Positions 7,831 through 16,400 of a stretch of 64,000 bases of DNA are shown here, piece after piece. Position numbers and translations under genes: made by a program. Source of the DNA: Natronobacterium gregoryi SP2 (GTDB lineage Archaea; Halobacteriota; Halobacteria; Halobacteriales; Natrialbaceae); contig NC_019792.1 in the NCBI RefSeq assembly GCF_000230715.2, forward strand, positions 2,170,001-2,234,000. The letters are read 5' to 3'. Positions within the stretch are counted from its first letter, which is position 1, and every line of letters starts with the position of its first letter. Under the pieces are notes generated by a model, which saw only the letters and a program-made list of their open reading frames with translations, had not been told where the DNA came from and searched no databases.

Positions 7831-7902
7831 TGAATCCATCCCGTCTCACCAGTGACCGAATCGGGACTCCTCGTCGACTCATACGGCTTGCTGTATTCAA
7901 TT
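7826..7902. repeat. 77-bp direct repeat, copy 2
   Basis: Copy of 6656-6732 with one mismatch. Its sequence runs directly into the R1 repeat, lacking the 82 bp (6733-6814) present in the first copy, as expected if two R1 left arms recombined. Confidence 0.85.
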
Positions 7903-7964
7903 CCGGCGCGTCCGCGAGTCCTCCTGCGGTCACACCGGTACATCGGGACAGCAGTCCGTCTCAC
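7879..7964. repeat. R1 palindromic repeat copy
   Basis: The arms TCATACGGCTTGCTGTA and GACAGCAGTCCGTCTCA flank a GC-rich inner stem. The right end again supplies the TGA stop of the adjacent minus-strand gene (7961-7963). Confidence 0.8.
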
Positions 7965-8296
7965 TCGTCGATCTCGGGCCACTCGCTCGAGTCTCCCGGA
8001 CGGTACGGAATCGTCGCCTCCGGTCCGTACAGCAGCAGTCCGAGCTGACTCGTCTCGGCCCTGATCTCTCGACAGCGACGTCGAGCCTCCCGGTGCGTCT
8101 CCTGAGAACGAGGTTTGCCCCCGATCTCCGCCGACGGGTCGTGGAGCCGCTCGAGCATCGCGTCCGTGAGCCGCTCGAGGGTCTCGAGAGCCGCACGGAT
8201 CGACTCGGTGTCGTCGAGCGGTGCGGACGTGTCCGCCGGCGTCGATGCGTCCTGTCGGACGGGAGTGTCGGTCTCCCGCGAGTCGTCGTTCGCCAT
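7961..8296 (-). CDS. small conserved protein of the two-gene module, copy 2
   Basis: 111 residues. The C-terminal ~75 residues equal those of the gene at 6874-7212, and about 210 bp of DNA are almost identical. The first ~35 residues share only MxNDDSR and scattered positions. This sharp step in conservation coincides with an unrelated-looking intergenic region and a diverged winged-helix partner. It shows no signal peptide or membrane segment. Confidence 0.7.
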   Translation of the reverse strand: MANDDSRETDTPVRQDASTPADTSAPLDDTESIRAALETLERLTDAMLERLHDPSAEIGGKPRSQETHREARRRCREIRAETSQLGLLLYGPEATIPYRPGDSSEWPEIDE

Positions 8297-8512
8297 GGTT
8301 TCCAGGGTGGACGGAAGCGTTTCGCGGACTGGATTTTGGCCGAGTCCTTTCGGAGCGTACGCGTTGTGCTTGCACTGTCGCTTCCGTATACGTCACCACA
8401 TCTTCAATGCACTTATAGACTAGCGTATTTATGCTAATACTGGATACGGGATGAGCTATTATATCCGGGGACCAGTCCAAATTAATGTTCGTCAGTGGGA
8501 CGACACCGTCGA

Positions 8513-8797
8513 ATGCGTCCTCGGCCAGAGTGGATGTCGTTGAAAGATGGGCTCATCCTCGAGTTCCTCGAAGAGCACGATCTCGAGCTCCCCGCGAAAC
8601 CGCTATACCGGAACCTGAATCGACACGGACACGAGATCGGATACTCGACCGTTCGACAACGATTAGGCGAACTCGAAGACCACGGACTAATCGAGAAAGT
8701 CGACGACGCGGGCTACTACCAGATAAGCCAGAAGGGTCAGGCATATCTTGCGGGAGAAGTGGCTCTCAGCGATCTCGAGACCAACGGCGATGCGTAA
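8513..8797 (+). CDS. winged-helix DNA-binding protein of the two-gene module, copy 2
   Basis: 94 residues from MRPRPEWMSLKDG, a start that aligns with the third copy (MRPRLADWMTPVD); an upstream ATG at 8495 adds six residues. It has a helix 1 (LILEFLEEHDLEL), a recognition helix (GYSTVRQRLGELEDHGLI) and a wing (AGYYQISQKGQAYLAGEV). TATA-like AGCTATTATAT lies about 50 bp upstream (8455-8465). It ends 14 bp before the convergent flippase gene. Confidence 0.8.
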   Translation: MRPRPEWMSLKDGLILEFLEEHDLELPAKPLYRNLNRHGHEIGYSTVRQRLGELEDHGLIEKVDDAGYYQISQKGQAYLAGEVALSDLETNGDA

Positions 8798-8811
8798 CGC
8801 CGGCAGTTCTC

Positions 8812-10254
8812 TCAGCTACCCGCCAGCGGAACGTCGACCGGAAGGTTCCTCGAGACGGTCGTTCGGAACGTCCTCGAGATGGCGAGCAAAACGAGGAAGT
8901 AGACGGCAGCACCGAGGCCGACCAGCGAGACGACGAACACCTCGTTGTAGGCGGCGACGGGATGGGTTTCGCCGACGGCTCGAGCGCTGTAGACGACGAT
9001 CCCCATGAACAGGGCGGCGAGGATCTGTCTCGAGATTTCGCCGACTGGGACTCGGAATCCGACGTGGCGTCGGGTGTAGTAGAAGCTACAGACCAGTCCG
9101 ATTGCAGCGGAGGTTGCTGTCGCGATCGCTGCGCCGATCCATCCGATGCTGTAGACGAGTGCAACGTTAAGCACGAGATTGGCCCCAATGAAGACGGCGT
9201 TCGCTCGGAATGCGAGGTCGGGACGGTCGATCGCGTTGAGGGTATTAAGCAGCTGTTTGTTATAAGAGTAGGCAAGGATACCGAGAAGTAGAATCGTCAG
9301 TACGTGGGTGCCGATGCCAAACCCCTCACCGTAGAGCAACATTAGACGTTCTCCAAGAATTTCTGCGCCGACTACCCCTGGAATTAGGAACAGGCCCGCA
9401 TAAGAGAGCGCGTCGTTTGTGAGTGCCCGAACCATGTTGACATCACCAGAGGAGGATTGTTTGCTTAATTCGGGAAACAGTGTGCTTTCCATTGCATCTC
9501 CAAAAGTGTCTAAGAACTTTCCGAGAGTATATGCAACGGAGTAAATCCCTACATATCCAGAAGAAACAAACGCACCGAGTACAAGAATATCCATCTCACT
9601 GAACGTTTTCTTCCGCATACTTCCGAGCCAGGAAAATTTCGCGAAATCGAATAACTGACTAAAATGATGGCGTTTCGGAACTACGACTGTAGGCCGGACG
9701 ATCCAGAGTCCGATAATAGCAATTATGAGTGTCCCGAGTGCATGGCCGGCAAGCATACCGGAAAGTCCCCAACTGAGTGCCACAAGAACGACCATACTGA
9801 CGCTCCTACCAACCTCTTTCAGCGTAAATAGTGGTGCATAAACGTGGATTCGGTGGGTCCCCTTGAGTGCAGAACTAACTATATTCTTAAGTATCGACAC
9901 TACTAGCAATACGATTACAAACTCAGAAACTGGTTGTCCAACATAGGCGTTCACTTGGTCACTAAATACAACTATTGCGATTATAACGGGTAGTGTGAGC
10001 GATATTTTGGTAATAAATCCTGCGGCAAGATACTCGTTTGGCGCTTCTCCTTCACTCATTCGCTTGATAATTGCCTGTCCGAACCCCACGCTCTTTACGA
10101 GCCCGAGCCAGGAAACGAGCGCGAGAGTGATAGCATAGAACCCATAGATGTCTTCTCCCAACGTCCGTGTAAAATATATCGTTGCCAAAAACCCGATGAC
10201 AGAGGCAGCGACTTTTGAAATGAAGTAAATAACCGATGTCTGTCCAAGACGCAT
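8812..10254 (-). CDS. Wzx/MATE-type polysaccharide flippase
   Basis: 480 residues, about 12-14 hydrophobic segments, beginning MRLGQTSVIYFISKVAASVIGF as in the polysaccharide-biosynthesis export family. Such proteins flip lipid-linked glycans across the membrane; here the likely cargo is the dolichol-linked N-glycan, as for AglR in Haloferax. The gene is mosaic in base composition: the 5' two thirds (about 9250-10254) is markedly richer in A+T than the 3' part. The 3' tail is duplicated at 7793-7830. It follows the ParB-fold gene at 10348-11211 on the same strand. Confidence 0.85.
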   Translation of the reverse strand: MRLGQTSVIYFISKVAASVIGFLATIYFTRTLGEDIYGFYAITLALVSWLGLVKSVGFGQAIIKRMSEGEAPNEYLAAGFITKISLTLPVIIAIVVFSDQVNAYVGQPVSEFVIVLLVVSILKNIVSSALKGTHRIHVYAPLFTLKEVGRSVSMVVLVALSWGLSGMLAGHALGTLIIAIIGLWIVRPTVVVPKRHHFSQLFDFAKFSWLGSMRKKTFSEMDILVLGAFVSSGYVGIYSVAYTLGKFLDTFGDAMESTLFPELSKQSSSGDVNMVRALTNDALSYAGLFLIPGVVGAEILGERLMLLYGEGFGIGTHVLTILLLGILAYSYNKQLLNTLNAIDRPDLAFRANAVFIGANLVLNVALVYSIGWIGAAIATATSAAIGLVCSFYYTRRHVGFRVPVGEISRQILAALFMGIVVYSARAVGETHPVAAYNEVFVVSLVGLGAAVYFLVLLAISRTFRTTVSRNLPVDVPLAGS

Positions 10255-10347
10255 CTCTGACTACCCCAGGATAATTGTCTATCTGGAATAGGCCTTTCTA
10301 TAGACGTGGGACGTAACCTATGAAACAGAGGTGATCGACTGGTGCCA

Positions 10348-11211
10348 CTAACCAGAGAGTCCGGCAGTGTCTTTTGGAACGCAATCTTGGAGATCAGGAT
10401 GATCTGAATACAGTAGACACTCGTCACGAACGCCGTCGATTGACCTTGCAGCCCGGTATTCGTCACGCACGCGCTGCCATGCCGAGTGACGTGACAGTAC
10501 CTGAATTGGTACTGCATCTATGTCAGCAACTTTGGCTATGGCTAGTCGATGCGCGCCACGATATCTATGGATGAGCGCTCCTTCTCGGCCGATACAGACG
10601 CCGACCTCGTTCATCGCCGGAACGGGTGCATCCATATTCTTTAGCCGTGTCTCTTCTGGATTCGTAGCTTCCAGACTGGACTGAGATCGGTAGCCATCTT
10701 GTCCGATCCGTCTATACAATTCATCCATTTCAGAAAAGTACTGGTCAAGCTCTGACTGGCTACTTCCAGCACGAGTTGATTGACCTCGGTGAATTCGGTC
10801 AGACATCTTCTGATAGTACTCTGTCTCGTCCCACGACGCTCCACCATTGAAGCGTTCCTCGAACGACTTGTAGATTGTATTGTCCGATATCAGCTCCAGA
10901 TTCTGGTCCCAGTCTCCACTATACACGCGGCCGAACCGTCGAAGATGAGACGCTCGTCCAGAAATTTCGTACTGGATGCAGTCTGGATCTACCCATAGTA
11001 GCTTGAGAGGGTCTGCATCGGTGTATCGGTCGGGGGATAGTCTGTGAGCGGTAGCAGTGTACTTCCTTACGAGTTGTTCTGTCCACGGCGTAAACCCTAT
11101 TAGTTTGTATCTGGCTTCGCCGCTGGTGACGAAGCTCTCAAATCCATCCAATAGCCCAGATACACCGCCAGATCGTACTCTTTCTGCAGCTCGAACTATC
11201 AACTCGTTCAT
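10348..11211 (-). CDS. ParB/sulfiredoxin-fold protein of the glycan locus, paralogue 1
   Basis: 287 residues. The C-terminal third has GREGALIHRYRGAHRLAIAKVADIDAVPIQVLSRH, the ParB-like nuclease-fold signature (usually DGxHR). Two paralogues lie at 14517-15362 and 15538-16308; all share an N-terminal region with VDPDxIQY, a GDWD motif and W(D/K)ETxxY. Here the Asp-Gly before HR is replaced by Arg-Gly. The start overlaps the end of the asparagine-synthase-like gene by four bases (ATGA), so they are co-transcribed. The family includes DNA-binding proteins and small-molecule kinases; the role here is unknown. The gene is relatively A+T-rich. Confidence 0.65.
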   Translation of the reverse strand: MNELIVRAAERVRSGGVSGLLDGFESFVTSGEARYKLIGFTPWTEQLVRKYTATAHRLSPDRYTDADPLKLLWVDPDCIQYEISGRASHLRRFGRVYSGDWDQNLELISDNTIYKSFEERFNGGASWDETEYYQKMSDRIHRGQSTRAGSSQSELDQYFSEMDELYRRIGQDGYRSQSSLEATNPEETRLKNMDAPVPAMNEVGVCIGREGALIHRYRGAHRLAIAKVADIDAVPIQVLSRHSAWQRVRDEYRAARSIDGVRDECLLYSDHPDLQDCVPKDTAGLSG

Positions 11212-13076
11212 TCTACCTTTGGTTGATCATCTGTCTCAGAACCAGTCTCAACAACCGATTCGATTGCCGGATGGTTAATTAATGTTAGTATTCGGTCTGT
11301 ACCTCCGCTAGATTTATCCACATCCTTCCAAGAAATGGCTGGGATAGACTGAGTCTTTTCTTTTTGGGTAGTAATCTGATCGTTTACAGCTAGATATTTC
11401 TCTCGAGCAAAACTCTTGTCCGGCCAGGGACCTTGCGTCCGATGATCGTCGGGTTCGGACGAGAACAGTAGTCTTCTGACGCCGCTCCAGTGTCGCCACA
11501 CGTATCGAACCGGGAAGCTTCGGTCGAGTGGCGTTCGGGTTCCCGCTCGAGGGATTGCGGCGAGATCGGGAGCGAGTTTCGCGATCGCCTTGTTCACGAT
11601 CTCCCCGCGGAGGCGATATTCGATCGGAATCTGGGTCTGCAACGTCACGAGTCGGCGGTCGAGAAACGGATTCCGGTATGGATGCGTCTGGACGTACGAG
11701 AAGTGATGGAACGCCGACCAGGCGTTGGTCAACGGATACACGTAGTTGTAGAGAGCCAAATCCTCGAAGCTGTCGTACTCGACGTTTCCGAGCTCGACGT
11801 TGTCTTCGTCGACGTGACACGCGTTCGAGAGAATGTCGTGCAGCGAGTCGTCGGTGGGAACCGTCTCTGGGTTACCGGAGCGGAACGTACCGTTGTACGT
11901 CGGCCCGAAGTAATAATCGTCCGTATCCGACAGGATATCGATCGTCTCCTCGAGCGTGTCGACTGCCTTGTAAATCGGTATTTCGGCCGCCTCGCCCGTC
12001 CCCGGAATCTTCAACTCGAACTGTGGCACTTTGCTTCGCCCATACAGCGAGTCGGCTAGATGTCCGGAGAAGATCACGTCGACTTCCTCACGCAACTCCT
12101 CGTCGAATCCGATAACGTGTCCCTGCGTATACGCTCCGTTCAGGTTCGAATACTGTATTCCGTCGTCGAGAATCGACGGATAGTGGTCGGGCTCACGTTC
12201 CAACAGTAGGAATTCGTTCCCCGAGGTGTCTGCGACCTGTTTCGCCACCCGAGCTTCTTCGTTCAGCCAGTCGTTCATGTGGAGTCCGACGAGGGGTTCG
12301 TCGGTGGCCGCGACGAACAGCCGCGAGTCACTCCCACCACTGAGCAAGACGCCGTAATCGCCGTCTTCGCGCATCCGATCCTCGAGAGCGTCGGCAAAGC
12401 GCTCGGCGAACTCGTCGACGTACTCCTCGAGTGGTTTCGAGACGGGGGCGTACGTCGGTGTCCAGTAGGTTTCGGTACGAAGCTTCTCGCCGGTTCGTGC
12501 GTCGAACTGAACGATCGACGCTGGTGGCACCTGTCGGACGTCCTCGAAGACTGTTCGAATCCCGAAAACTCTCTTGTAATGCATAAACTCTGCGACGCGA
12601 TCTTCCGAGAGTCCAGCAGAAAGCGGTGCCAGTGGCGTAATCGAACTCGAAAATGCGATGCCATCACCCGTCGCGACGTAGTACAGCGGGCGCGTCGACA
12701 GGTGATCGGTAAACAACGTCAGAGTCTCTTCGTCGGGTTGATAGACAACTCCACAGCATTCCCCGTTGAGTGTAGTGGGAAACTGTATCCCAACTTCACC
12801 GTATCGACTGACACAGTACTCGGCGTTCGAGATGCCAGGGGGCTTCGGCGAGTAGTTATCGGTTGAGCCGTGTCCGTACACGTCCCCCCATACCCAGATG
12901 AGTTCTCCGTCATCGGTCCGGGCCGGCTGTGTCTCGTTCAGAACGGTATGGTCGACGGTATGCACTGCGATAGTTTCTTTCGAGAACTCCCGTGCCACGT
13001 TCTCTTCTCGAGCGGGAAGATGGTCGCCGTCGACGAGTCGACGTAACGAGCCAGTACCCCCACAAATACCGACCAT
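11208..13076 (-). CDS. asparagine-synthase-like ATP-dependent amidotransferase of the glycan locus
   Basis: 622 residues. The N-terminal part resembles a degenerate class II glutaminase domain (MVGICGG, with Cys5 rather than Cys2), including the segment HLSTRPLYYV. The C-terminal part is a PP-loop synthetase with ATP motif LLSGGSDSRLF (residues 244-254). Relatives in polysaccharide loci are thought to amidate sugar acids or make amide bonds. A plausible job is amidation of hexuronic acid in the glycan, but this is inference. TATA-like GCTTATTC lies 26-33 bp upstream of the start, implying a leaderless mRNA. Confidence 0.75.
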   Translation of the reverse strand: MVGICGGTGSLRRLVDGDHLPAREENVAREFSKETIAVHTVDHTVLNETQPARTDDGELIWVWGDVYGHGSTDNYSPKPPGISNAEYCVSRYGEVGIQFPTTLNGECCGVVYQPDEETLTLFTDHLSTRPLYYVATGDGIAFSSSITPLAPLSAGLSEDRVAEFMHYKRVFGIRTVFEDVRQVPPASIVQFDARTGEKLRTETYWTPTYAPVSKPLEEYVDEFAERFADALEDRMREDGDYGVLLSGGSDSRLFVAATDEPLVGLHMNDWLNEEARVAKQVADTSGNEFLLLEREPDHYPSILDDGIQYSNLNGAYTQGHVIGFDEELREEVDVIFSGHLADSLYGRSKVPQFELKIPGTGEAAEIPIYKAVDTLEETIDILSDTDDYYFGPTYNGTFRSGNPETVPTDDSLHDILSNACHVDEDNVELGNVEYDSFEDLALYNYVYPLTNAWSAFHHFSYVQTHPYRNPFLDRRLVTLQTQIPIEYRLRGEIVNKAIAKLAPDLAAIPRAGTRTPLDRSFPVRYVWRHWSGVRRLLFSSEPDDHRTQGPWPDKSFAREKYLAVNDQITTQKEKTQSIPAISWKDVDKSSGGTDRILTLINHPAIESVVETGSETDDQPKVE

Positions 13077-13100
13077 TTGTTGCTACTGAATCAGTTGTAC

Positions 13101-13113
13101 GAATAAGCTTTGC
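13101..13113 (-). promoter_or_regulatory. GCTTATT-type promoter core of the asparagine-synthase-like gene
   Basis: On the minus strand the sequence reads GCAAAGCTTATTC, centred about 30 bp before the ATG. It matches the cores of the aglG, aglB and S-layer promoters. Confidence 0.5.
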
Positions 13114-13230
13114 TGAACGAGCCCCCCCACTCTCGAGAGTTCGCGTATTGGTTGACGAACCGGCTGCTCTACCGCCAGCCATAATCACGAGGTTAAAGAA
13201 CATACGGTAAGAACTGCGTACTATTCACTG

Positions 13231-14502
13231 ATGTCGTTCGGTTCCCTTCTTCTCCGGGCGAACCGCAAGCGTCGTTCCGATGGGACACTGTCAGTGCTCT
13301 CTGAGGCATCTACACGCATTTTCGAGAGTACTGTCACCCGGGCGCTCGTTCGTCGACTTCTTCTCGATGACCAGTCCGTTTTCGAACAGCCCCAACTTCG
13401 AGAAGTTACGAGCCAGCACTGGGAATCCGATCCACAGAACACGTTCAATCCGTTTCAGTCTAAAGTTCAGATTCCAGGCAAGTCGCGGCTCGAAACGAGC
13501 GGATCGTTCGCAAACAACGAAACGTATCTGCCTCCCGAGCCGTTCGTTGCTGAGCTTCCGAATGCAACCGTGCTGGCACCGACGGGAGTCGCGCTAACGG
13601 AGGATTCGCGATTCGTCAAGGATATCGTTGCACCGCACCGATCGTCTAATTCCAGACTCGAGAAACTTCTTGCACGTAGCCTCAGATACAACGGCTATCG
13701 GGACATCCGAAACGCCGTCTCCGGTTCTGACGTGAGTCCCGATCGATGTCTGTCACTCGCGACGGTGCTGGTGCCGACCTGGCACAACTACTACCACTGG
13801 ACGCTGGAGTGTCTGCCCAGACTACTTGGCGTCGAAACGTACCGCAAGCATACGAACGAGACACCGACAATTCTCTTGCCGTCTGACCCCCCTTCGTGGA
13901 TGCGAGAGTCGCTCGAGTTAGTGGATGTCGACGACCTCGAAATCGAAGAGATTCGATCGGAGATCATCGACGTAGACCGACTCGTCGTGCCGTCGTACCC
14001 GTCCCCATCGAGAACGGAGTGTCACTGGCTCCGAAACCGTATTCACGACGGGCTCGATGATAGAGAACTCGATGGAGAGTCACATGATCGCGTCTACGTC
14101 ACCCGTCGAAACGCGACCGTGCGTCGAGTGAAAGACGAACAGCGGCTCTACAGCGTTTTTGACAAGTACGATATGCAACCGTATGCACTCGAAGCGCTCA
14201 CCATCGCCGAACAGGCGAACCTGTTCGCCGAGGCCGAACTGGTAGTCTCGCCGCACGGTGCTGGGCTCGCAAACCTCGTGTATGCGAGTTCACCGACGGT
14301 TCTCGAGTTGTTTGGTGATAAAGAAAAAACGACGTTCTACCGGTTGGCGAAACTGATGGGATTCGAGTATCACGCAATGTTTTGCGATCACGACAAAAAA
14401 GATATCGTCGTCGATCCAGACCGGTTAGACGACGCGATAGGAAGTGTTCTGTCCGGCGACCGAGACCCAGTTATCGAGGGGCGCCGTCCCGGGTCCGAAT
14501 AG
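13231..14502 (+). CDS. glycosyltransferase family 61 protein
   Basis: 423 residues. The GT61/DUF563 core is clear: VPTWHNYYHWTLECLPRL near residue 180, RVYVTRRNATVRRVKDE near residue 290, and VVSPHGAGLANLVYA near residue 340. The family transfers pentoses or GlcNAc in eukaryotes and acts in surface polysaccharides of prokaryotes. No membrane segment is seen. GGTTAAAGAA lies 31-40 bp upstream of the ATG as a possible TATA box. It is divergent from the asparagine-synthase-like gene and convergent with a ParB-fold gene. Confidence 0.8.
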   Translation: MSFGSLLLRANRKRRSDGTLSVLSEASTRIFESTVTRALVRRLLLDDQSVFEQPQLREVTSQHWESDPQNTFNPFQSKVQIPGKSRLETSGSFANNETYLPPEPFVAELPNATVLAPTGVALTEDSRFVKDIVAPHRSSNSRLEKLLARSLRYNGYRDIRNAVSGSDVSPDRCLSLATVLVPTWHNYYHWTLECLPRLLGVETYRKHTNETPTILLPSDPPSWMRESLELVDVDDLEIEEIRSEIIDVDRLVVPSYPSPSRTECHWLRNRIHDGLDDRELDGESHDRVYVTRRNATVRRVKDEQRLYSVFDKYDMQPYALEALTIAEQANLFAEAELVVSPHGAGLANLVYASSPTVLELFGDKEKTTFYRLAKLMGFEYHAMFCDHDKKDIVVDPDRLDDAIGSVLSGDRDPVIEGRRPGSE

Positions 14503-14516
14503 CCGCGCCGGCTAGC

Positions 14517-15362
14517 TCAGAACTCGTTTTGGTCGACGACTGATCGAACATCTGGATGAGAGAGAGAACGGACAGCGTCGTCCGATAATTCGTCTTTCGA
14601 GTCGGCCGACGTGATTTCCTCGCGGATGTTTTGCCACCTCGCATGACGTACAACCACGCGGACGGGCATGTCTTCGAGTCCGAGAACGTGGGCAATCGCT
14701 AGTCTGTGGTTGCCATCGACGAATAGGAACTCGCCATCGCGCCCGACAGCTACCGCTACGTCCGTCTTCGATCGATCGAACGCGCCACTCAAAACGATTG
14801 ATTTGACGCTCTCGCTGTGAAGTTCCGACTGCGATTTGAACCCGCTCTTCCGGATCGTTTCGTAGAGTCGTTCGACGTGGTCAATTCGTCGCTCGAGGTC
14901 GTCGACAGTTCGACAGCCGTTCCAGTGTGTCTCACCGTTCTCGAGTCGTTCGAGTGTCTCCTGATAGATGTCGGTTTCCTTCCAGGGCGTGCCGTTCTCG
15001 AACCGGTCGACGACGCTTCGGTACTTGACGCTATCCTCAAGGGTCCTGCTCGAGTAATCCCAGTTACCGTCCCGAACTTCGCCGACGTGCTTCCATCGAT
15101 CGATGTCTCTTGGAGCGCGATAGCGAATTCGTTGCGGGTCGGTGTTTACGATGGTGAACGGTTCTGCCGTGCGGTATGACCCATGGGACTGCTTGTACAG
15201 GTAGTTCAGATAGTAGTAGAATCCACGGTGGTTCAAATTCAGTTCTCTCAAGCCCGCTTGGATAAACGGTCGGAGCCCCTCGTTTTGAAGGATAGAAATT
15301 CCGCTCAGGAACGTGGCTCTGACGTGCTCGAGTAATCGCTGCATCAGCACACGTATTACCAT
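14517..15362 (-). CDS. ParB/sulfiredoxin-fold protein of the glycan locus, paralogue 2
   Basis: 281 residues. It holds the clearest ParB-fold motif of the three paralogues: GRDGEFLFVDGNHRLAIAHVLGLEDMPVRVVVRH. Upstream are VNTDPQRIRY, VRDGNWDY and WKETDIYQ, shared with the paralogues. The N-terminal ~60 residues are basic and may contact membrane or nucleic acid. An alternative start is the Met at 15344. It is transcribed alone, convergent with the GT61 gene and divergent from paralogue 3. Confidence 0.65.
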   Translation of the reverse strand: MVIRVLMQRLLEHVRATFLSGISILQNEGLRPFIQAGLRELNLNHRGFYYYLNYLYKQSHGSYRTAEPFTIVNTDPQRIRYRAPRDIDRWKHVGEVRDGNWDYSSRTLEDSVKYRSVVDRFENGTPWKETDIYQETLERLENGETHWNGCRTVDDLERRIDHVERLYETIRKSGFKSQSELHSESVKSIVLSGAFDRSKTDVAVAVGRDGEFLFVDGNHRLAIAHVLGLEDMPVRVVVRHARWQNIREEITSADSKDELSDDAVRSLSHPDVRSVVDQNEF

Positions 15363-15398
15363 TGGCAGTTACGTTGGCTTGAGTATTACTCTTTGATA

Positions 15399-15460
15399 CG
15401 GATTGCTGTGACGATTTACCGGTGCAACCGCTGTCCGGGCGCGGTTGTGTCGAAAATGAC
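15399..15460. repeat. R1-like repeat, left arm and inner hairpin only
   Basis: The sequence begins TGATACGGATTGCTGTGA and then GCAACCGC ... GCGGTTGT, an inner stem with its own sequence. A matching right arm is not recognisable. It lies in the divergent region between two ParB-fold paralogues. Confidence 0.5.
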
Positions 15461-15537
15461 ACACAGCCGACCGCACGAAGCAGTGGGGAGCCTCTGGGGC
15501 CGATATGTATTTGCGATTTGGTCCACCACCCACTTCC

Positions 15538-16308
15538 ATGACCAGTCCCCTCGAGCGGATGCGAGAGGTATACCGAAAGCGAGGTGCGATCGAACTCTTC
15601 TCTCGACTCGTTCGACAGATCCGTTATCAGTTTTCTGCGCGGATATTCGGCTCTCGAGTTTGGTTCCGGGCCCGAGCCTTCGCTAACTCCGTGCGGTACG
15701 AGACGGTACCCAATCCATACAAGATCACGTATATCAATCCAGATTCCGTTCAGTATTTTTCTGCACGTAAAAATAAATCTGGTAAGAATATCGCGCACAC
15801 GAGATGGAAGGATATCGGTCGTGTCGCCGATGGCGATTGGGATATTCGATCTATCTCGTCGGAATATGCTATCAAAAACTCTCTCCTCTATGAGAGCATT
15901 GAAAACCACTTCGAACGAGGAGTTCCGTGGGAGCAGACCGACTACGTTGCCACGTCTCGCGAGCATCTTCGACAGGACTGTCATCAAAACACGTGGCGGG
16001 CTACCGTTCGAAGCGAGGAAGACCTCTGGGAAAGGTGCGAACAACTCGAGAAACTGTACGAGCGGATCGAAACAAGCGGGTACAAGAGCAAGCAAGAGGT
16101 GTTCGATTCGCAATCAAACGATCCGATGGGATACTACCCGCGAACGTACAAATACACGCTTGACGAGGTGATGATTGACCGTGGGCGTGATGGCGAACCA
16201 CTCCTAGTCGACGGCAAACATCGACTGTTCCTCGCCAAGGTGTGTGGGATTGAAGAGATTCCGGTACTGGTCGTCGTTCGCCACCGTGAGTATGTCAATA
16301 GTGGCTGA
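15538..16308 (+). CDS. ParB/sulfiredoxin-fold protein of the glycan locus, paralogue 3
   Basis: 256 residues. Shared features are INPDSVQY, VADGDWDI, PWEQTDY and the ParB-fold motif GRDGEPLLVDGKHRLFLAKVCGIEEIPVLVVVRH. The ATG at 15538 is chosen because TATA-like GATATGTATT lies about 30 bp upstream (15502-15511), inside the longer alternative frame. It precedes the AglQ-like gene on the same strand. Nothing outside the C-terminal domain is recognised. Confidence 0.65.
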   Translation: MTSPLERMREVYRKRGAIELFSRLVRQIRYQFSARIFGSRVWFRARAFANSVRYETVPNPYKITYINPDSVQYFSARKNKSGKNIAHTRWKDIGRVADGDWDIRSISSEYAIKNSLLYESIENHFERGVPWEQTDYVATSREHLRQDCHQNTWRATVRSEEDLWERCEQLEKLYERIETSGYKSKQEVFDSQSNDPMGYYPRTYKYTLDEVMIDRGRDGEPLLVDGKHRLFLAKVCGIEEIPVLVVVRHREYVNSG

Positions 16309-16400
16309 GCGGGGGCACAGAATCTTGAGTCAGCGGACAACCACGATATTTGTCCCGAGGAACTTATATTTGCGTCGCTTCGAGTGTAGTACCACGAGAG

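Noticed and set aside
6791-8300. CRISPR-like array from the repeated segments at 6.7-8.3 kb
   Set aside because: Repeats are ~85 bp palindromes, unevenly spaced, and separated by genes. They do not form a regular repeat-spacer array, and no cas gene is present.
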